64,000 bases of DNA from Desulfobacterales bacterium. GTDB taxonomy: Bacteria > Desulfobacterota > Desulfobacteria > Desulfobacterales > JAEINQ01. Positions within the stretch are counted from its first letter, which is position 1. Every line of letters starts with the position of its first letter. This document shows, one piece after another, positions 1 to 9,121 of the stretch. The DNA lies in NCBI GenBank assembly GCA_016342285.1, contig JAEINQ010000015.1, positions 32,831 through 96,830 on the forward strand. The letters run 5' to 3'. Made by a program: the position numbers and the translations under genes. The notes below the pieces were generated by a model, which saw only the letters and a program-made list of their open reading frames with translations, had not been told where the DNA came from and made no database searches.

Positions 1-469
1 CTTGTTGATTTCCCTGTATCCGCTGCACAAAACCATTGTTAAGAGCCGCCTGTTTTCCATCCCGGTCTTTGGACGGATGCTCACCCTGGCCGGCTACGTC
101 CCGTCATCTGCCCGGGGAAAATTCGCCGATGCGATGATCCGGCAGATTGAATCCATGGAGGGATTTCTCGCTGCCGGCGGCAATCTGTTCATCTTTCCGG
201 AAGGAACCCGGAGCCGGACGGGACGCATGGGGGCGCTCAACCCGGGTGCGTTTAAAATTGCCCGACGCTGCCATGCGGCCATAAAGGTCCTGGTCATCCG
301 GAACACGGACCGGATGTTCAAGCCGGGCCGGTTCGTCTTCAGCACGGCCGGGCCGAACACCATCACCGTCGATCTGGCAGGCAGCGTCGAGACCCATGAA
401 AAAGGCCGGTCCCTGCCGGTTTCAGAACTGATGGAATCCGTAAGTGCCCTGCTCAAGGGGTATCCGTGA
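1..469 (+). CDS. Lysophospholipid acyltransferase, PlsC-like (5' partial)
   Basis: This is the C-terminal part of a 1-acylglycerol-3-phosphate acyltransferase-type membrane protein. The reading frame is open to the window edge, so the N-terminus lies upstream. The acceptor-binding FPEGTRSRTG block is visible, followed by NPGAFKIARR and the beta-strand-rich C-terminus typical of PlsC. The catalytic HX4D block is not in the visible part and should lie upstream. It begins the lipid cluster and is 81 bases ahead of a radical SAM gene on the same strand, so it may acylate the cluster product or a glycerol backbone. The family is clear; the substrate is not. Confidence 0.85.
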   Translation, partial: LLISLYPLHKTIVKSRLFSIPVFGRMLTLAGYVPSSARGKFADAMIRQIESMEGFLAAGGNLFIFPEGTRSRTGRMGALNPGAFKIARRCHAAIKVLVIRNTDRMFKPGRFVFSTAGPNTITVDLAGSVETHEKGRSLPVSELMESVSALLKGYP

Positions 470-550
470 GGGCCGTGGGGCAAATTCGATTTCGATGGTG
501 ATCTGTCTGTTCGTTTTTTTAAATAGTGACTTCATTTAAAGAGGGGCCCC

Positions 551-2041
551 ATGAACATCCTGTTAATCTCCATGCCGGACGTGGCGCCGGTGATCATGCA
601 CGAATCGGCCTTTCATATGCCCAATCACGGCATCGCCAGCATCGGCGCCAACATCGACAGCGGCCACCGGGTCCATCTCATCGACCTGATCCGCAAACGG
701 CGCCAGGTGCGGCGCTACCTGACCCGCACCCTGGAAAAGACCCAGCCCGACCTGGTGGGGCTCTCCACCATGACCTGGCAGTACGCCACCTGCGTGAAAC
801 TGATCAAGCTGATTCGGCGCGTTAGGCCCGGGGCAAAAATCGTCATCGGCGGATACCATGCCACCTTGATGTATGAAGAGATCGCCGCCTCCGAAGACGC
901 CGGGCTCATCGATTTCATGGTCCGGGGAGAAGGCGAGGAAACCTTTCGCCGGCTGGTCAACGCCCTGGACGGAAAAGACCGCATGGAGACGATCCCGTCG
1001 CTATCGTATAAACAAGGCAACGACTTCGTCCACAACCCCAGGGGTGAACTCCTGGATCTGTCCCGGATCAAACTCCCCATCCGGGACAAGCGGCGGCTGA
1101 CCTGGGGCTACCACATCATGAACCGGAGCGTGGAAGTACTGGAGACGTCCCGGGGGTGTACCCGAAACTGCAATTTCTGCAGCATCCGCCACATGTACGG
1201 CCGTTCGTTCAGGACGTTTTCCATCGACCGGGTCATGGCCGACATCGACGACATTTACCACACCCGCAAGGTCCGCTGGATCTTTATCTCCGATGACAAT
1301 CTGGTCCTGGACCCGGAACGGGTCATCCGGCTCTGCGATGCCATCATCGCCCGCGGCTACCGTAAACTTCACTTCGTGGTCCAGGCCGACTGCATCACCA
1401 TGGCCCGGAACGAGGAAATGGTCCGGAAAATGGCCCTGGCCGGCATAAAGACGGCCTTTCTCGGCATCGAAAACGCATCGAAGAAAAATCTCCAGGCAGC
1501 CAAAAAGGGAGACATCCTGGAGGCGTCGAGACAGGCCGTGGCCAACTGCCACAAGCACGGCATCATGATCGTGGGCGGAATGATCTTCGGATTTCCCGAT
1601 GATGAGGAAGAGGATATCATCGCCAACTACCAGTTTCTCAAGTCGACCGGCACGGACACGGCCTACTGCCAGATCCTGACCCCTTACCCGAAGACCGGGA
1701 TCCGCCAGGAACTAATGGCGCAAGGGCTGGTCACCAACCCCGACGACTATACGCGCTACAACGGCATGTGGGCCAACGTACGGACCCGGCACATGGATTC
1801 GGACACGCTTCAGTACCTGTTCTGGTACCACCGGCAGAAGGTTCTGGGATGGTGGGAACCGTCCGAGCGCGTCCGCGGCCAGGGAAAGCTCTGGACCTCG
1901 ATCTGGCTCTATTTTTTCCGGCCCCTGTTAAAGGTCATCCTGGGCCGGACCCAGAGAAAATACGGCTGGCGGGGACGGTTCGAGCGAGAAATGGCCAACC
2001 AGGCCGCGGTGAACCGGTTCCAGGACCTGGAAGGGCTCTGA
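551..2041 (+). CDS. Cobalamin-binding-type radical SAM protein
   Basis: A 496-residue protein. The N-terminal 150 residues or so form a Rossmann-like cobalamin-binding-type domain starting MNILLISMPD, with a VIGGYHATL stretch. A radical SAM core follows with the cluster motif CTRNCNFC (C203, C207, C210). This two-domain layout is typical of class B radical SAM enzymes that methylate or rearrange unactivated carbons, but no reaction can be assigned here. The ATG has the purine-rich GAGGGG upstream. A second protein of this architecture lies convergently downstream and a third at 9118. Its role in modifying an acyl chain is inferred from the ketosynthases and ACPs nearby. Confidence 0.9.
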   Translation: MNILLISMPDVAPVIMHESAFHMPNHGIASIGANIDSGHRVHLIDLIRKRRQVRRYLTRTLEKTQPDLVGLSTMTWQYATCVKLIKLIRRVRPGAKIVIGGYHATLMYEEIAASEDAGLIDFMVRGEGEETFRRLVNALDGKDRMETIPSLSYKQGNDFVHNPRGELLDLSRIKLPIRDKRRLTWGYHIMNRSVEVLETSRGCTRNCNFCSIRHMYGRSFRTFSIDRVMADIDDIYHTRKVRWIFISDDNLVLDPERVIRLCDAIIARGYRKLHFVVQADCITMARNEEMVRKMALAGIKTAFLGIENASKKNLQAAKKGDILEASRQAVANCHKHGIMIVGGMIFGFPDDEEEDIIANYQFLKSTGTDTAYCQILTPYPKTGIRQELMAQGLVTNPDDYTRYNGMWANVRTRHMDSDTLQYLFWYHRQKVLGWWEPSERVRGQGKLWTSIWLYFFRPLLKVILGRTQRKYGWRGRFEREMANQAAVNRFQDLEGL

Positions 2042-2126
2042 TACTTCACTTGAGGGACAGGTGAGGAGAGGTTAAATTTTCAACGCCCAACACCCAATGT
2101 TGATGGCCCTGTAATAAATCTTTGAA

Positions 2127-2195
2127 ACCACAAAGACACAAAGCGCACAAAGAATAAATAATAACAGGCCGTTAACCTTGTGTCCGTTGTGTGGT
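2127..2195. repeat. Intergenic inverted repeat, ACCACAAAGACACAAAG family
   Basis: Left arm ACCACAAAGACACAAAG and a looser right arm ending GTTGTGTGGT flank an AT-rich middle, in the gap between two convergent genes. A lone right-arm-like copy is at 3550-3577 and a better paired copy at 44742-44811. It could act as a convergent terminator, but no run of T supports that. Confidence 0.6.
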
Positions 2196-2266
2196 AAAAT
2201 GGATGCGTTTGTAAAAATTGACTGAGCGCAGCCAATCCCTACTTGAGAGCCTTGGAAATTGAGAAT

Positions 2267-3541
2267 TCACTCGGGAGCCGGTGCAACCGGCCGGCCGAAG
2301 GCCTTTTGGGCCATGTCGCGGTCGCGGGGTCGGAAAGTCCCGTCGGCCATCTCTTTTCTCACCACCTGCTGGAACAGACGGAACATCTTCATCTCCTGGG
2401 ATTCGTCGGCATAAAACGTCTTCCAGGCGTGGTCGAGCAGCTGTCCGAGGCGCTCGGCAGACATCTGTTTGGGGTGGTAGACCACCTTGTCGGCGCTGTA
2501 ATCGTTCCAGTCGTAGGAAAAAATCCGCTTGCCGCCGTGGAGTTCATCCCAGGCCTTGGTGTGGGGAAAAGGGGTCAGGACGGTGAATTCGGCCAGGTCC
2601 AGCTCGATCTCCAGAAGAAAATCGATAAGCCGGAGGATATCGTCTTCGCTGTGGCGGTCCAGGCCGAGCAGGATGGTCCCTTCCACGCCGATGCCGTGGT
2701 CGTGGTATCTTTTGATCCGCTCGCGGATGTAGTCCGAGGTGTCAAACACCGCCTGGTAGACGTACCAGGCCCCGGCCTGGGCCGCCAGGTCGAGCACCTC
2801 GGGTTTGTCTTCGATGGGATGGCTGCACCACTTCTTCTTTAAAGGGATCATCTCCCGGAACAGCTCTTTTTCCCATGCAGTGTCCTGGGCCAGGGAATTG
2901 TCCACGACAAAGAGGCGGTTGTTGTCGATGCCCGCCATCTCCGCCACCGCTTTTTCCACCGGGCGGGGCCGGAATTGGCGCCCCCCCAGGTAGGCCACGG
3001 CGCAGGGGTAACAGTGGTAGCGGCACCCCCTTGAGGCGTGGACCAGGTCCACCATCTGAATCCCCTTGTAGTTGTACAGGTCCCGGTTGAGGATATCGCG
3101 CCGGGCACTGCCGACCGTTTCAATGGGGGGGCGATGATCGAGAAAATCATAGACCTTTTTCAGCCGCCCGGCCCTGGCATCGGCAAAGACCCCCTCCATG
3201 CGCCCCTCGGCTTCGCCCAGGAAAACCGAATCGGCGTGATCGGCGGTCTCCTGGGCATGGAGCATGGTGGCAATGCCGCCGAAGATCACCGGGATCCCTT
3301 TCCGCCGAAAGGCATCGGCAATTTCCCACCCCCTCTTGACCTGCACGGTGAGCATCATGGAGATGCCGACAAAATCGACCGGATCTTCAAAATCGATGGT
3401 TTCCAGGTTTTCGTCGATAAAATCGATATCGATGTCACCGGGGACGGCGGCGGCAAAGACCACGGGCCCGTGGGGCGGCAGGTGAAATTCGGTCTGACGG
3501 TTGAGCTTGGACCATCGGGGGTAGATGAGTTTAAACTTCAT
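2267..3541 (-). CDS. Cobalamin-binding-type radical SAM protein
   Basis: A 424-residue protein with an N-terminal domain starting MKFKLIYPRW and carrying VDFVGISMML and VIFGGIATML strands typical of B12-binding radical SAM enzymes, then a core with CRYHCYPC (C173, C177, C180). FLGEAEGRMEG matches the conserved GEGE region of these families. It is the last gene of a leftward group (dehydratase, FabG, LolA-like, lipoprotein, this gene). It differs clearly from the protein at 551, so it is not a recent duplicate. A role in modifying a lipid or polyene intermediate is inferred from context only. Confidence 0.9.
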   Translation of the reverse strand: MKFKLIYPRWSKLNRQTEFHLPPHGPVVFAAAVPGDIDIDFIDENLETIDFEDPVDFVGISMMLTVQVKRGWEIADAFRRKGIPVIFGGIATMLHAQETADHADSVFLGEAEGRMEGVFADARAGRLKKVYDFLDHRPPIETVGSARRDILNRDLYNYKGIQMVDLVHASRGCRYHCYPCAVAYLGGRQFRPRPVEKAVAEMAGIDNNRLFVVDNSLAQDTAWEKELFREMIPLKKKWCSHPIEDKPEVLDLAAQAGAWYVYQAVFDTSDYIRERIKRYHDHGIGVEGTILLGLDRHSEDDILRLIDFLLEIELDLAEFTVLTPFPHTKAWDELHGGKRIFSYDWNDYSADKVVYHPKQMSAERLGQLLDHAWKTFYADESQEMKMFRLFQQVVRKEMADGTFRPRDRDMAQKAFGRPVAPAPE

Positions 3542-3601
3542 AAGTTGTTATCTTTGTGTCCTTTGTGCCATTGTGGTTTTAAACAGCATGTTGCCGAGGC
3601 T

Positions 3602-4279
3602 TCAAGGTTTGTCACCGGCTGCCAGCGGCATCGATTCGATCAGGTCCATGGTCAGCCGGTAGCCGGGAATCCCGTGGGCGGTGAGCTGCAGACGGGACGG
3701 GGTCCGGCCGGCTGCGCCATGGCCGACCGGGACCGAAACGGTCCGGTTCAGGCGGCCGGCGGCATCGTAACGGCAAAGCTGCCAGCGCCCGTCCGGTAAA
3801 AGCACCACGTCCGAAACCGTCTTGTCCGGCGCCAGGTAACGGCAGACCGGGTCCCCCGAGGGAGGGTGCCCCGACCCGAGGAGCCGGCCCCGGGGCGGCA
3901 GGAACATCATCTCGAGATCAGCCACCAGCCCTTCGGCCATTCCCGGTCGGTCAAAAGGCGGCAGGGCCCGGTCGACCACCAGCTGGCTGTCATGGCGGGC
4001 GTCAAAGACCACCAGCCCCTCCACGGTCATGATCACACACCGGAGATGACGGGTTTGGGGCCACACCCGGACCAGCCCCAGGATGCCGGTCTGGTTTTTG
4101 CCGGCCACGAAGGCTTCCAGGGCATGGAGATACTGCATGGGCGTGTCCGGAAAGGGCCGGAGGCAGGCCTGGGCCAGGCCTGCCTTATCGATGCCGGTCA
4201 GGGGACGGATCTCGGGCAATCCGCTGCAGGCGGCAAGAAAAACCGGCAGAAAAAGCAGGAGGCGGCAGTCGGGTCTCAT
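3602..4279 (-). CDS. Outer-membrane-type lipoprotein, DUF3261-like
   Basis: A 225-residue protein with a lipoprotein signal: a charged MRPDCR start, a hydrophobic LLLFLPVFLAAC stretch and a lipobox LAAC placing the lipidated cysteine at residue 18. The body has short beta-strands (MTVEGLVVFDARHD, VVLLPDGRWQLCRYD) and an acidic VADLEMMFLPP segment. It resembles the DUF3261 lipoproteins seen in aryl polyene clusters, from memory and not by search. Its start overlaps the stop of the LolA-like gene by four bases, so the two are translationally coupled. A LolB-like role receiving a lipid at the outer membrane is plausible but inferred. Confidence 0.6.
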   Translation of the reverse strand: MRPDCRLLLFLPVFLAACSGLPEIRPLTGIDKAGLAQACLRPFPDTPMQYLHALEAFVAGKNQTGILGLVRVWPQTRHLRCVIMTVEGLVVFDARHDSQLVVDRALPPFDRPGMAEGLVADLEMMFLPPRGRLLGSGHPPSGDPVCRYLAPDKTVSDVVLLPDGRWQLCRYDAAGRLNRTVSVPVGHGAAGRTPSRLQLTAHGIPGYRLTMDLIESMPLAAGDKP

Positions 4280-4929
4280 GGGGCCTTCAGGAAGATCGCG
4301 TCGGCCAGGGGCCGGTTGATGACGGTGTCGGAAAAAACCAGACGGGTATAGGAATCCTCGCTTTCGTAGATGTAGACGGCGTCGATGAATCCGGCGCGAT
4401 CGGACAAAACCAGTTCAATGCGCTGGATGATCCCGGCCATGGACGGATTTTTGGGGGTCAGGACGATTTTCCGGCCCGGCGCCAGGGCAGCGGAAAAAAT
4501 GGCATTCTCCTCAAAGCGGCCCTGAAGCCATCCGGTAATTTCCTGCATGACCACCGGCATGGCATCCAGGCCGGCCCCGTCGGTTTCGGCCATGGCACCA
4601 CCGGTTTCCACAAATCGCCGGCACCGGCCCTGGGTCATCAGCATCACGCTACGTAGCGGCGTCCGGTATTCCCAGCGGAGGTCGGCCGGGGCCCGGTAGT
4701 ACAAAACGCCCCGGGAAACCAGGGGGCGAAGGAGCATTTTCAAATGCTTTTCCTGGACGAACGTGGCTTGGACCGAATCCACGGTGCCGGCCGATGACCG
4801 GATCCCTTCCCAGGAGTCGGCCCAGGAGCCGTCCCGGGCGTGGGCCCAACCGCCGGACAAAAACGCCGACGCCAGCAGCACGATCCCGGCAACCGTTAGG
4901 GGCTGAACGCGACCCATCGTCGGTCGCAT
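4276..4929 (-). CDS. LolA-like periplasmic lipid carrier
   Basis: A 217-residue protein with an N-terminal signal (hydrophobic LTVAGIVLLASAFLSGGWAHA). The LolA signature follows: VQATFVQEKHLKMLLRP, then SRGVLYYRAPADLRWEY, corresponding to the conserved F-Q and G-x-a-P-x-R-W-x-Y strands. LolA relatives carry hydrophobic lipids or lipoproteins across the periplasm, and aryl polyene clusters encode a similar protein. The start shares one base with the fabG stop (TGATG), and the gene overlaps the lipoprotein gene by four bases. Assignment to carrying the cluster product, not housekeeping lipoproteins, rests on this coupling. Confidence 0.82.
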   Translation of the reverse strand: MRPTMGRVQPLTVAGIVLLASAFLSGGWAHARDGSWADSWEGIRSSAGTVDSVQATFVQEKHLKMLLRPLVSRGVLYYRAPADLRWEYRTPLRSVMLMTQGRCRRFVETGGAMAETDGAGLDAMPVVMQEITGWLQGRFEENAIFSAALAPGRKIVLTPKNPSMAGIIQRIELVLSDRAGFIDAVYIYESEDSYTRLVFSDTVINRPLADAIFLKAP

Positions 4930-5663
4930 CAGAACATGCCCCCGTTGACACCGATCACCTGGCCGGTGATATAGGAGGCATCTTCGGAGCAGAGGAATCG
5001 CACCACCCGGGCCACCTCTTCGGGGCGGCCGATCCGGGCCATGGGGATCATGGCTTTGATCGTGGCCACCGGTGCTGCCTGAATCATATCGGTATCAATG
5101 AGCCCCGGCGCCACTACGTTGACCCGAACCCCGAGTCTGGCCACCTCGGCGGCCACCGATCGGCTGGCACCGATAAGCCCGGCCTTTGCCGCCGAATAAT
5201 TGGCCTGGCCGCGGTTGCCCACCAACCCGGCAACCGAAGCGATGGAGACCACGCTCCCCCGCCGTTTCCGGATCATCTTCTCCAGCACCGGTTTGGTGAT
5301 GTTGTAAAACCCCGTCAGGGTGGTCTCGATTACCGAATGCCATTTTTCCTCGGACATCATGATAAAGAGTCCGTCTGCGGTGATGCCGGCGTTGTTGACC
5401 AGGACATCAACGGTTTCGTACTGATCCAGGATCTCCTTGACCGCCTGGACGGTCCGGGCCCGGTCCGTCACGTCAAATTCCATGATCCGCCCGTCAGACC
5501 CGGCGGCCCGGACCCGGTTCAGGGTTTCCTCGGCCCCGGGCCGATCGGACCGGTAATTGATCACCACCCGGTAACCGTGGGCGGCCAGTTCGACGCAGAT
5601 GGCCCGGCCGATCCCCTTGCTGGCGCCGGTGACAACGGCTGTTTTGGTTTCGGCGTCTGCCAT
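4929..5663 (-). CDS. fabG: 3-oxoacyl-ACP reductase, FabG family
   Basis: A 244-residue short-chain dehydrogenase. The NADP-binding glycine motif TGASKGIGR is at residues 12-20, NNAG at 90-93, the catalytic serine near S143 and the YxxxK pair at Y156 and K160. GQVIGVNGGMF closes the protein as usual for FabG. I chose the ATG at 5663 because AAAGGGAC sits just upstream; a longer frame to 5729 has no family support. It should reduce beta-ketoacyl-ACP produced by the ketosynthases in this cluster. It is the second gene of the leftward operon and is coupled to the LolA-like gene. Confidence 0.93.
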   Translation of the reverse strand: MADAETKTAVVTGASKGIGRAICVELAAHGYRVVINYRSDRPGAEETLNRVRAAGSDGRIMEFDVTDRARTVQAVKEILDQYETVDVLVNNAGITADGLFIMMSEEKWHSVIETTLTGFYNITKPVLEKMIRKRRGSVVSIASVAGLVGNRGQANYSAAKAGLIGASRSVAAEVARLGVRVNVVAPGLIDTDMIQAAPVATIKAMIPMARIGRPEEVARVVRFLCSEDASYITGQVIGVNGGMF

Positions 5664-5892
5664 GATTGTCCCTTTCGTTAAAAAGCCCGGCCCGAAGCGC
5701 CAGGCGTTGGTTTGCCCCCTGAGAAACAATTAAAAAAATTTGAATTTACCGCGGACACTCGCCGACACCCGCGGACTTTTTTGAACCGGTTGACCTGGCC
5801 GGCCCAAAGAGGTTGCCCTGCGGGGCGCACGCTGTAAAAGAAAACACCTTCTTGCTTAGAATCTGTCGAACCCTTCGCCAAGCGATGCGAAT

Positions 5893-5921
5893 TTGTTGGC
5901 GATCAGGTCGATCGCCAACAA
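5893..5921. other. Perfect 12-bp inverted repeat in a 377-base gap
   Basis: The arms TTGTTGGCGATC (5893-5904) and GATCGCCAACAA (5910-5921) pair perfectly around AGGTC. There is no T run on either strand to make a standard terminator. It lies between fabG and the dehydratase gene, both on the minus strand, and could be an operator or RNA hairpin. I see no gene in the rest of 5664-6040. Confidence 0.5.
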
Positions 5922-6040
5922 GCCTTCTCTGCCTGCCCGGCGTAGCTTTCAGGCGAAGCCGGGTCTGCGACGGTCCGCGAGCGTCTGCGGTTCATAATAA
6001 ACCGGGATCTGTTCTGACAATCTGTACTAAGCAATCCTTT

Positions 6041-6475
6041 TTACGGAATCGGGTCCGAATCGGCCTGCATCACCTGGAGGGTCACCTCCCCGATGGTTTC
6101 ATCACCCAGCACGGCTATGCCGCAAATCTCTCTAAACCCTTCGAATTCAAAGCTGTTTTCAGCCCGGACCTCAACCGTATCGCCCAGGGCGAGGGTGGAA
6201 CGGGCGAACCGGGCCTGCTTGATGCCGACCAGCCACCCCTTTTTATCGGCCCCGGGTCCGTCCTTGCGTGTCCGCTCGATCCCGTTGCTGATGCCGGCGG
6301 TCTGGGCCACCAGTTCAATAATAACCATGGCGTCAACAGCCCTGCCGTCAAACAACGGCCATCGGGAGGTCACCGTCGACCGGGTCACGGCCCGTTTTTC
6401 ATCGGCCGAGACAACCCGATCCACGAGTTTCATCCGGTTCCGGTGGGGGAGCAGTTCGGTCAGGTCAAATTCCAT
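6041..6475 (-). CDS. Hotdog 3-hydroxyacyl-ACP dehydratase, ApeP-like
   Basis: A 144-residue hotdog-fold protein opening MEFDLTELLPHRNRMKLVDR, which matches the LPHRxPMxLLDRV opening of ApeP/FabZ-like dehydratases of aryl polyene clusters. The region with VIIELVAQTAGI is the hotdog helix. The family dehydrates 3-hydroxyacyl-ACP to the trans-enoyl form; no partner enoyl reductase is seen in the window, which would favour retained double bonds. The ATG at 6475 is preferred over an upstream GTG at 6496 because family similarity starts there and AGGGTG precedes it. It heads the leftward group and diverges from the ACP gene at 6687. Confidence 0.8.
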   Translation of the reverse strand: MEFDLTELLPHRNRMKLVDRVVSADEKRAVTRSTVTSRWPLFDGRAVDAMVIIELVAQTAGISNGIERTRKDGPGADKKGWLVGIKQARFARSTLALGDTVEVRAENSFEFEGFREICGIAVLGDETIGEVTLQVMQADSDPIP

Positions 6476-6686
6476 GAACACCCTGGAAACGGGCACGGCC
6501 CTGGTAAAAAAGGTTGATAACTTCTGCCACTGGCGCTAAAACGGGCCATCGTATCCGCCGGGGCGATGGTCGGTCGGCCCGCGGGCCTCGGCGGCTGGCC
6601 AGCACTACTACAATTTGCCAGGGCTGTAAAGATGCCGCCCCCCCCCGGCGAACCCCGAACGGCCGGGATAAAATCAGGATCGAATC

Positions 6687-6953
6687 ATGGAAAAATTACT
6701 GGAAGCACTCAAAGTCAAAATCGTCGAAATATTGAATCTGTCCGACGTCGATCCCCAGGAGATCGACCCCGACGCCCAACTGGTGGGCGGCGACCTCGGC
6801 ATCGATTCCATCGACGTGCTGGAGATGGTCATGATGATCGAAAAAGACTATGGGGTCACCATCGACAACCGGGAAATGGGGGTCAAGGTCTTTGCCACCT
6901 TGCGGTCGCTGGCGGCCTACGTTCATGAAAACGCCTCGAGTCCGCCAAATTGA
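6687..6953 (+). CDS. Acyl carrier protein 1
   Basis: An 88-residue acidic helical protein with the phosphopantetheine site GIDSIDVLEM (Ser41). The length and the LVGGDLGIDS context match a type II ACP. It carries the growing chain for the ketosynthases downstream. Its stop overlaps the TTG start of the next ketosynthase gene by four bases (TTGA). A second, divergent ACP is at 10875, so the pathway may separate two carrier functions, as aryl polyene systems do. The start is preceded by AGGAT. Confidence 0.93.
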   Translation: MEKLLEALKVKIVEILNLSDVDPQEIDPDAQLVGGDLGIDSIDVLEMVMMIEKDYGVTIDNREMGVKVFATLRSLAAYVHENASSPPN

Positions 6954-9121
6954 CCATCCGGGTCTATATTGCCGGAACCGGCACCGTTTGCGCCCTGGGC
7001 ATTGATCTGGCTGAAACCGAAGCCGCCCTTCGCGAGAATCGGTCGGCCATCCGGCCCCTGACACGCTTTCAGTCCGCCCACGACCCACCCCTGCCTGTCG
7101 GCGAGGTAGACCTGGCGCCGGAGACCGGCGGACCGGGCCGAACCCACCGACTGGCCCGCATGGCCGCCGACCAGGCCATGGCCCGAGCCTCGCATCCGCC
7201 CGATGCCATCGTGATCGGCGTGACCACCGGCGGCATGCCGGAAACGGAATCTCTTCTAAAACAAAACATCGAAGACCCGAACCGATTCCGGCACCACGGC
7301 ACCGGTTCGGTGGCCGAAGACCTGGCCGATCGGCTCGGGTGCACGGGACCGGCGCTGAGCATATCCACGGCCTGTTCATCCAGCGCCGTGGCCATCAAGA
7401 TCGCCGCGGACATGATTCGATCCGGCCGCTTTAAGCGGGTCCTTGCCGGCGGTGCGGACGGTCTCTGCCGGCTGACCTATTACGGGTTCCATGCCCTGCA
7501 GCTCATCGACCCGGACGGCGCCCGCCCCTTTGATCGCGGGCGCCGGGGCATGTCGGTGGCCGAAGGCGCCGCCATGCTCCTGCTCTGTGCGAACCCGGGG
7601 CAAAGTGCGGGGATTGAAATCCTCGGCGCCGGGCTTTCCTGCGACGCCCACCATCCGGCAGCCCCCCACCCCGAGGGCAAGGGGGCCTGGCTGGCCATGA
7701 CCGCCGCGCTTTCCGATGCCGGCATCCCAAAACAATCCGTCGACTACATCAATCTCCACGGCACCGGAACCCCGGACAACGACCGGAGCGAAGCCCGGGC
7801 ACTGGCGCGCCTCTACCCAGAGGGGGTCCCGGCCGCCTCGTCCATCAAGGGGGCCACCGGCCATACCCTGGCCGCCGCCGGCGCCATAGAGGCGGTCATC
7901 GCTGCACGCTGCATCGATCGCGGCCTGATTCCCGCCAACACAAGGCTTTTAATCCCGGACCCGCAACTGGGGCTGGTACCGGTTTCCTGCCCGGAGACCG
8001 CACCGGTTTCAACGGTCCTGTCCAATTCCTTCGGATTCGGGGGGAACAATGCCGCCCTGGTGATCGGTGCCGGCCGGAATCGGGAGAGCGCCGAAAGACC
8101 CGGTCGTCCAACCCCCCCGCCCCCCATGCGGATCATGGGCAGCGCCTGCATCACCGGCGCCGGATTCACCGAACAGACCCTGTCGCAGTGGTCCGAAGCC
8201 GGAAGCTGCAGCGGCGCCCTGCCCCTTGCCCAGATCTCCGAAGGGCTGTTGCCGCGCCTGATCCGCCGGCTCAAACGCCTGCCCCGCATGTCCCTGGCCC
8301 TGGCCGTGGCGGCCCACGCCCATGCCGGCGGCGTCGATCCCCCGGAGGCCGTCTTTTTCGGCACCGGCTGGGGAGCGCTTTCGGAAACCCACGATTTTTT
8401 AACCGGGCTCTTTGAATCCGACGACAAATTCACCAGCCCCACCGATTTCATCGGCTCGGTTCATAACGCTCCGGCCGGCCAGATCGCCCTTTACTTTGGA
8501 GCCAACGGCGCCAACGTCACGGCCAGCGGAGGCGATTATTCCTTTGAGCAGGCCCTGGTCTGCGCCGACCTGGCCGCAACCGGCCCCGCCCCCTTTCTGG
8601 TGCTGGGGGCGGATGAATTTCACCCGGCACTCTCGCCCCGCTTTGACCCGTCCGTTGGAAAAACAGAGCCTTTCAGCGACGGCGGCGGCGCCATGGTCCT
8701 TTCCCGCGACAAAGAGTCGGATGGTCCTGCCATCGCCCCTGTTCTTTTCGAAAACGGCCGGAACCATCCCCTGGGCCTGTCCGCCCTGGTCCGGCGACTC
8801 ACCGCCGAGGCCGGCGTCAACGACCACTACGGCGCCGTGTTTGTCGGCATCCCCGCCGCCGCTCGCGCCGCCGGAGAGGAACAACTGGCCGGGTTTTTAA
8901 AACAAACCGGGTTTTCCGGCCCGGTGGTCGACTACCGGAAATGGACCGGGGAATTCGCCGCCGCCTCAGCGGTAGCGGCCGTCCTTGCCGCCCGGTATGT
9001 GGCGGCCGGCCGGGTTCCGGCAGCCATGACCGGCAAGGCGCCGGTCGCCCTTGACCGACGGGGAATACTGGTTCTTGGACTGGGCTCCTGGGTCACGGCC
9101 GTGGAGGTCATGCCGTCATGA
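6950..9121 (+). CDS. Fused ketosynthase and chain-length-factor-like protein
   Basis: A 723-residue two-domain protein. Residues 1-385 or so are a complete beta-ketoacyl synthase with nucleophile STACSSS (C142), NLHGTGT (H270) and KGATGHT (H305). Residues from about 392 (MRIMGSACITGAGF) form a second ketosynthase-like domain in which the region expected to hold the nucleophile reads ANVTASGGDYSFEQAL, with no cysteine. This matches chain length factors, which partner an active ketosynthase and shape chain length. The two are usually separate genes in type II systems, so the fusion is unusual. A TTG start overlaps the ACP stop; the end overlaps the next radical SAM gene by ATGA. Confidence 0.85.
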   Translation: MTIRVYIAGTGTVCALGIDLAETEAALRENRSAIRPLTRFQSAHDPPLPVGEVDLAPETGGPGRTHRLARMAADQAMARASHPPDAIVIGVTTGGMPETESLLKQNIEDPNRFRHHGTGSVAEDLADRLGCTGPALSISTACSSSAVAIKIAADMIRSGRFKRVLAGGADGLCRLTYYGFHALQLIDPDGARPFDRGRRGMSVAEGAAMLLLCANPGQSAGIEILGAGLSCDAHHPAAPHPEGKGAWLAMTAALSDAGIPKQSVDYINLHGTGTPDNDRSEARALARLYPEGVPAASSIKGATGHTLAAAGAIEAVIAARCIDRGLIPANTRLLIPDPQLGLVPVSCPETAPVSTVLSNSFGFGGNNAALVIGAGRNRESAERPGRPTPPPPMRIMGSACITGAGFTEQTLSQWSEAGSCSGALPLAQISEGLLPRLIRRLKRLPRMSLALAVAAHAHAGGVDPPEAVFFGTGWGALSETHDFLTGLFESDDKFTSPTDFIGSVHNAPAGQIALYFGANGANVTASGGDYSFEQALVCADLAATGPAPFLVLGADEFHPALSPRFDPSVGKTEPFSDGGGAMVLSRDKESDGPAIAPVLFENGRNHPLGLSALVRRLTAEAGVNDHYGAVFVGIPAAARAAGEEQLAGFLKQTGFSGPVVDYRKWTGEFAAASAVAAVLAARYVAAGRVPAAMTGKAPVALDRRGILVLGLGSWVTAVEVMPS

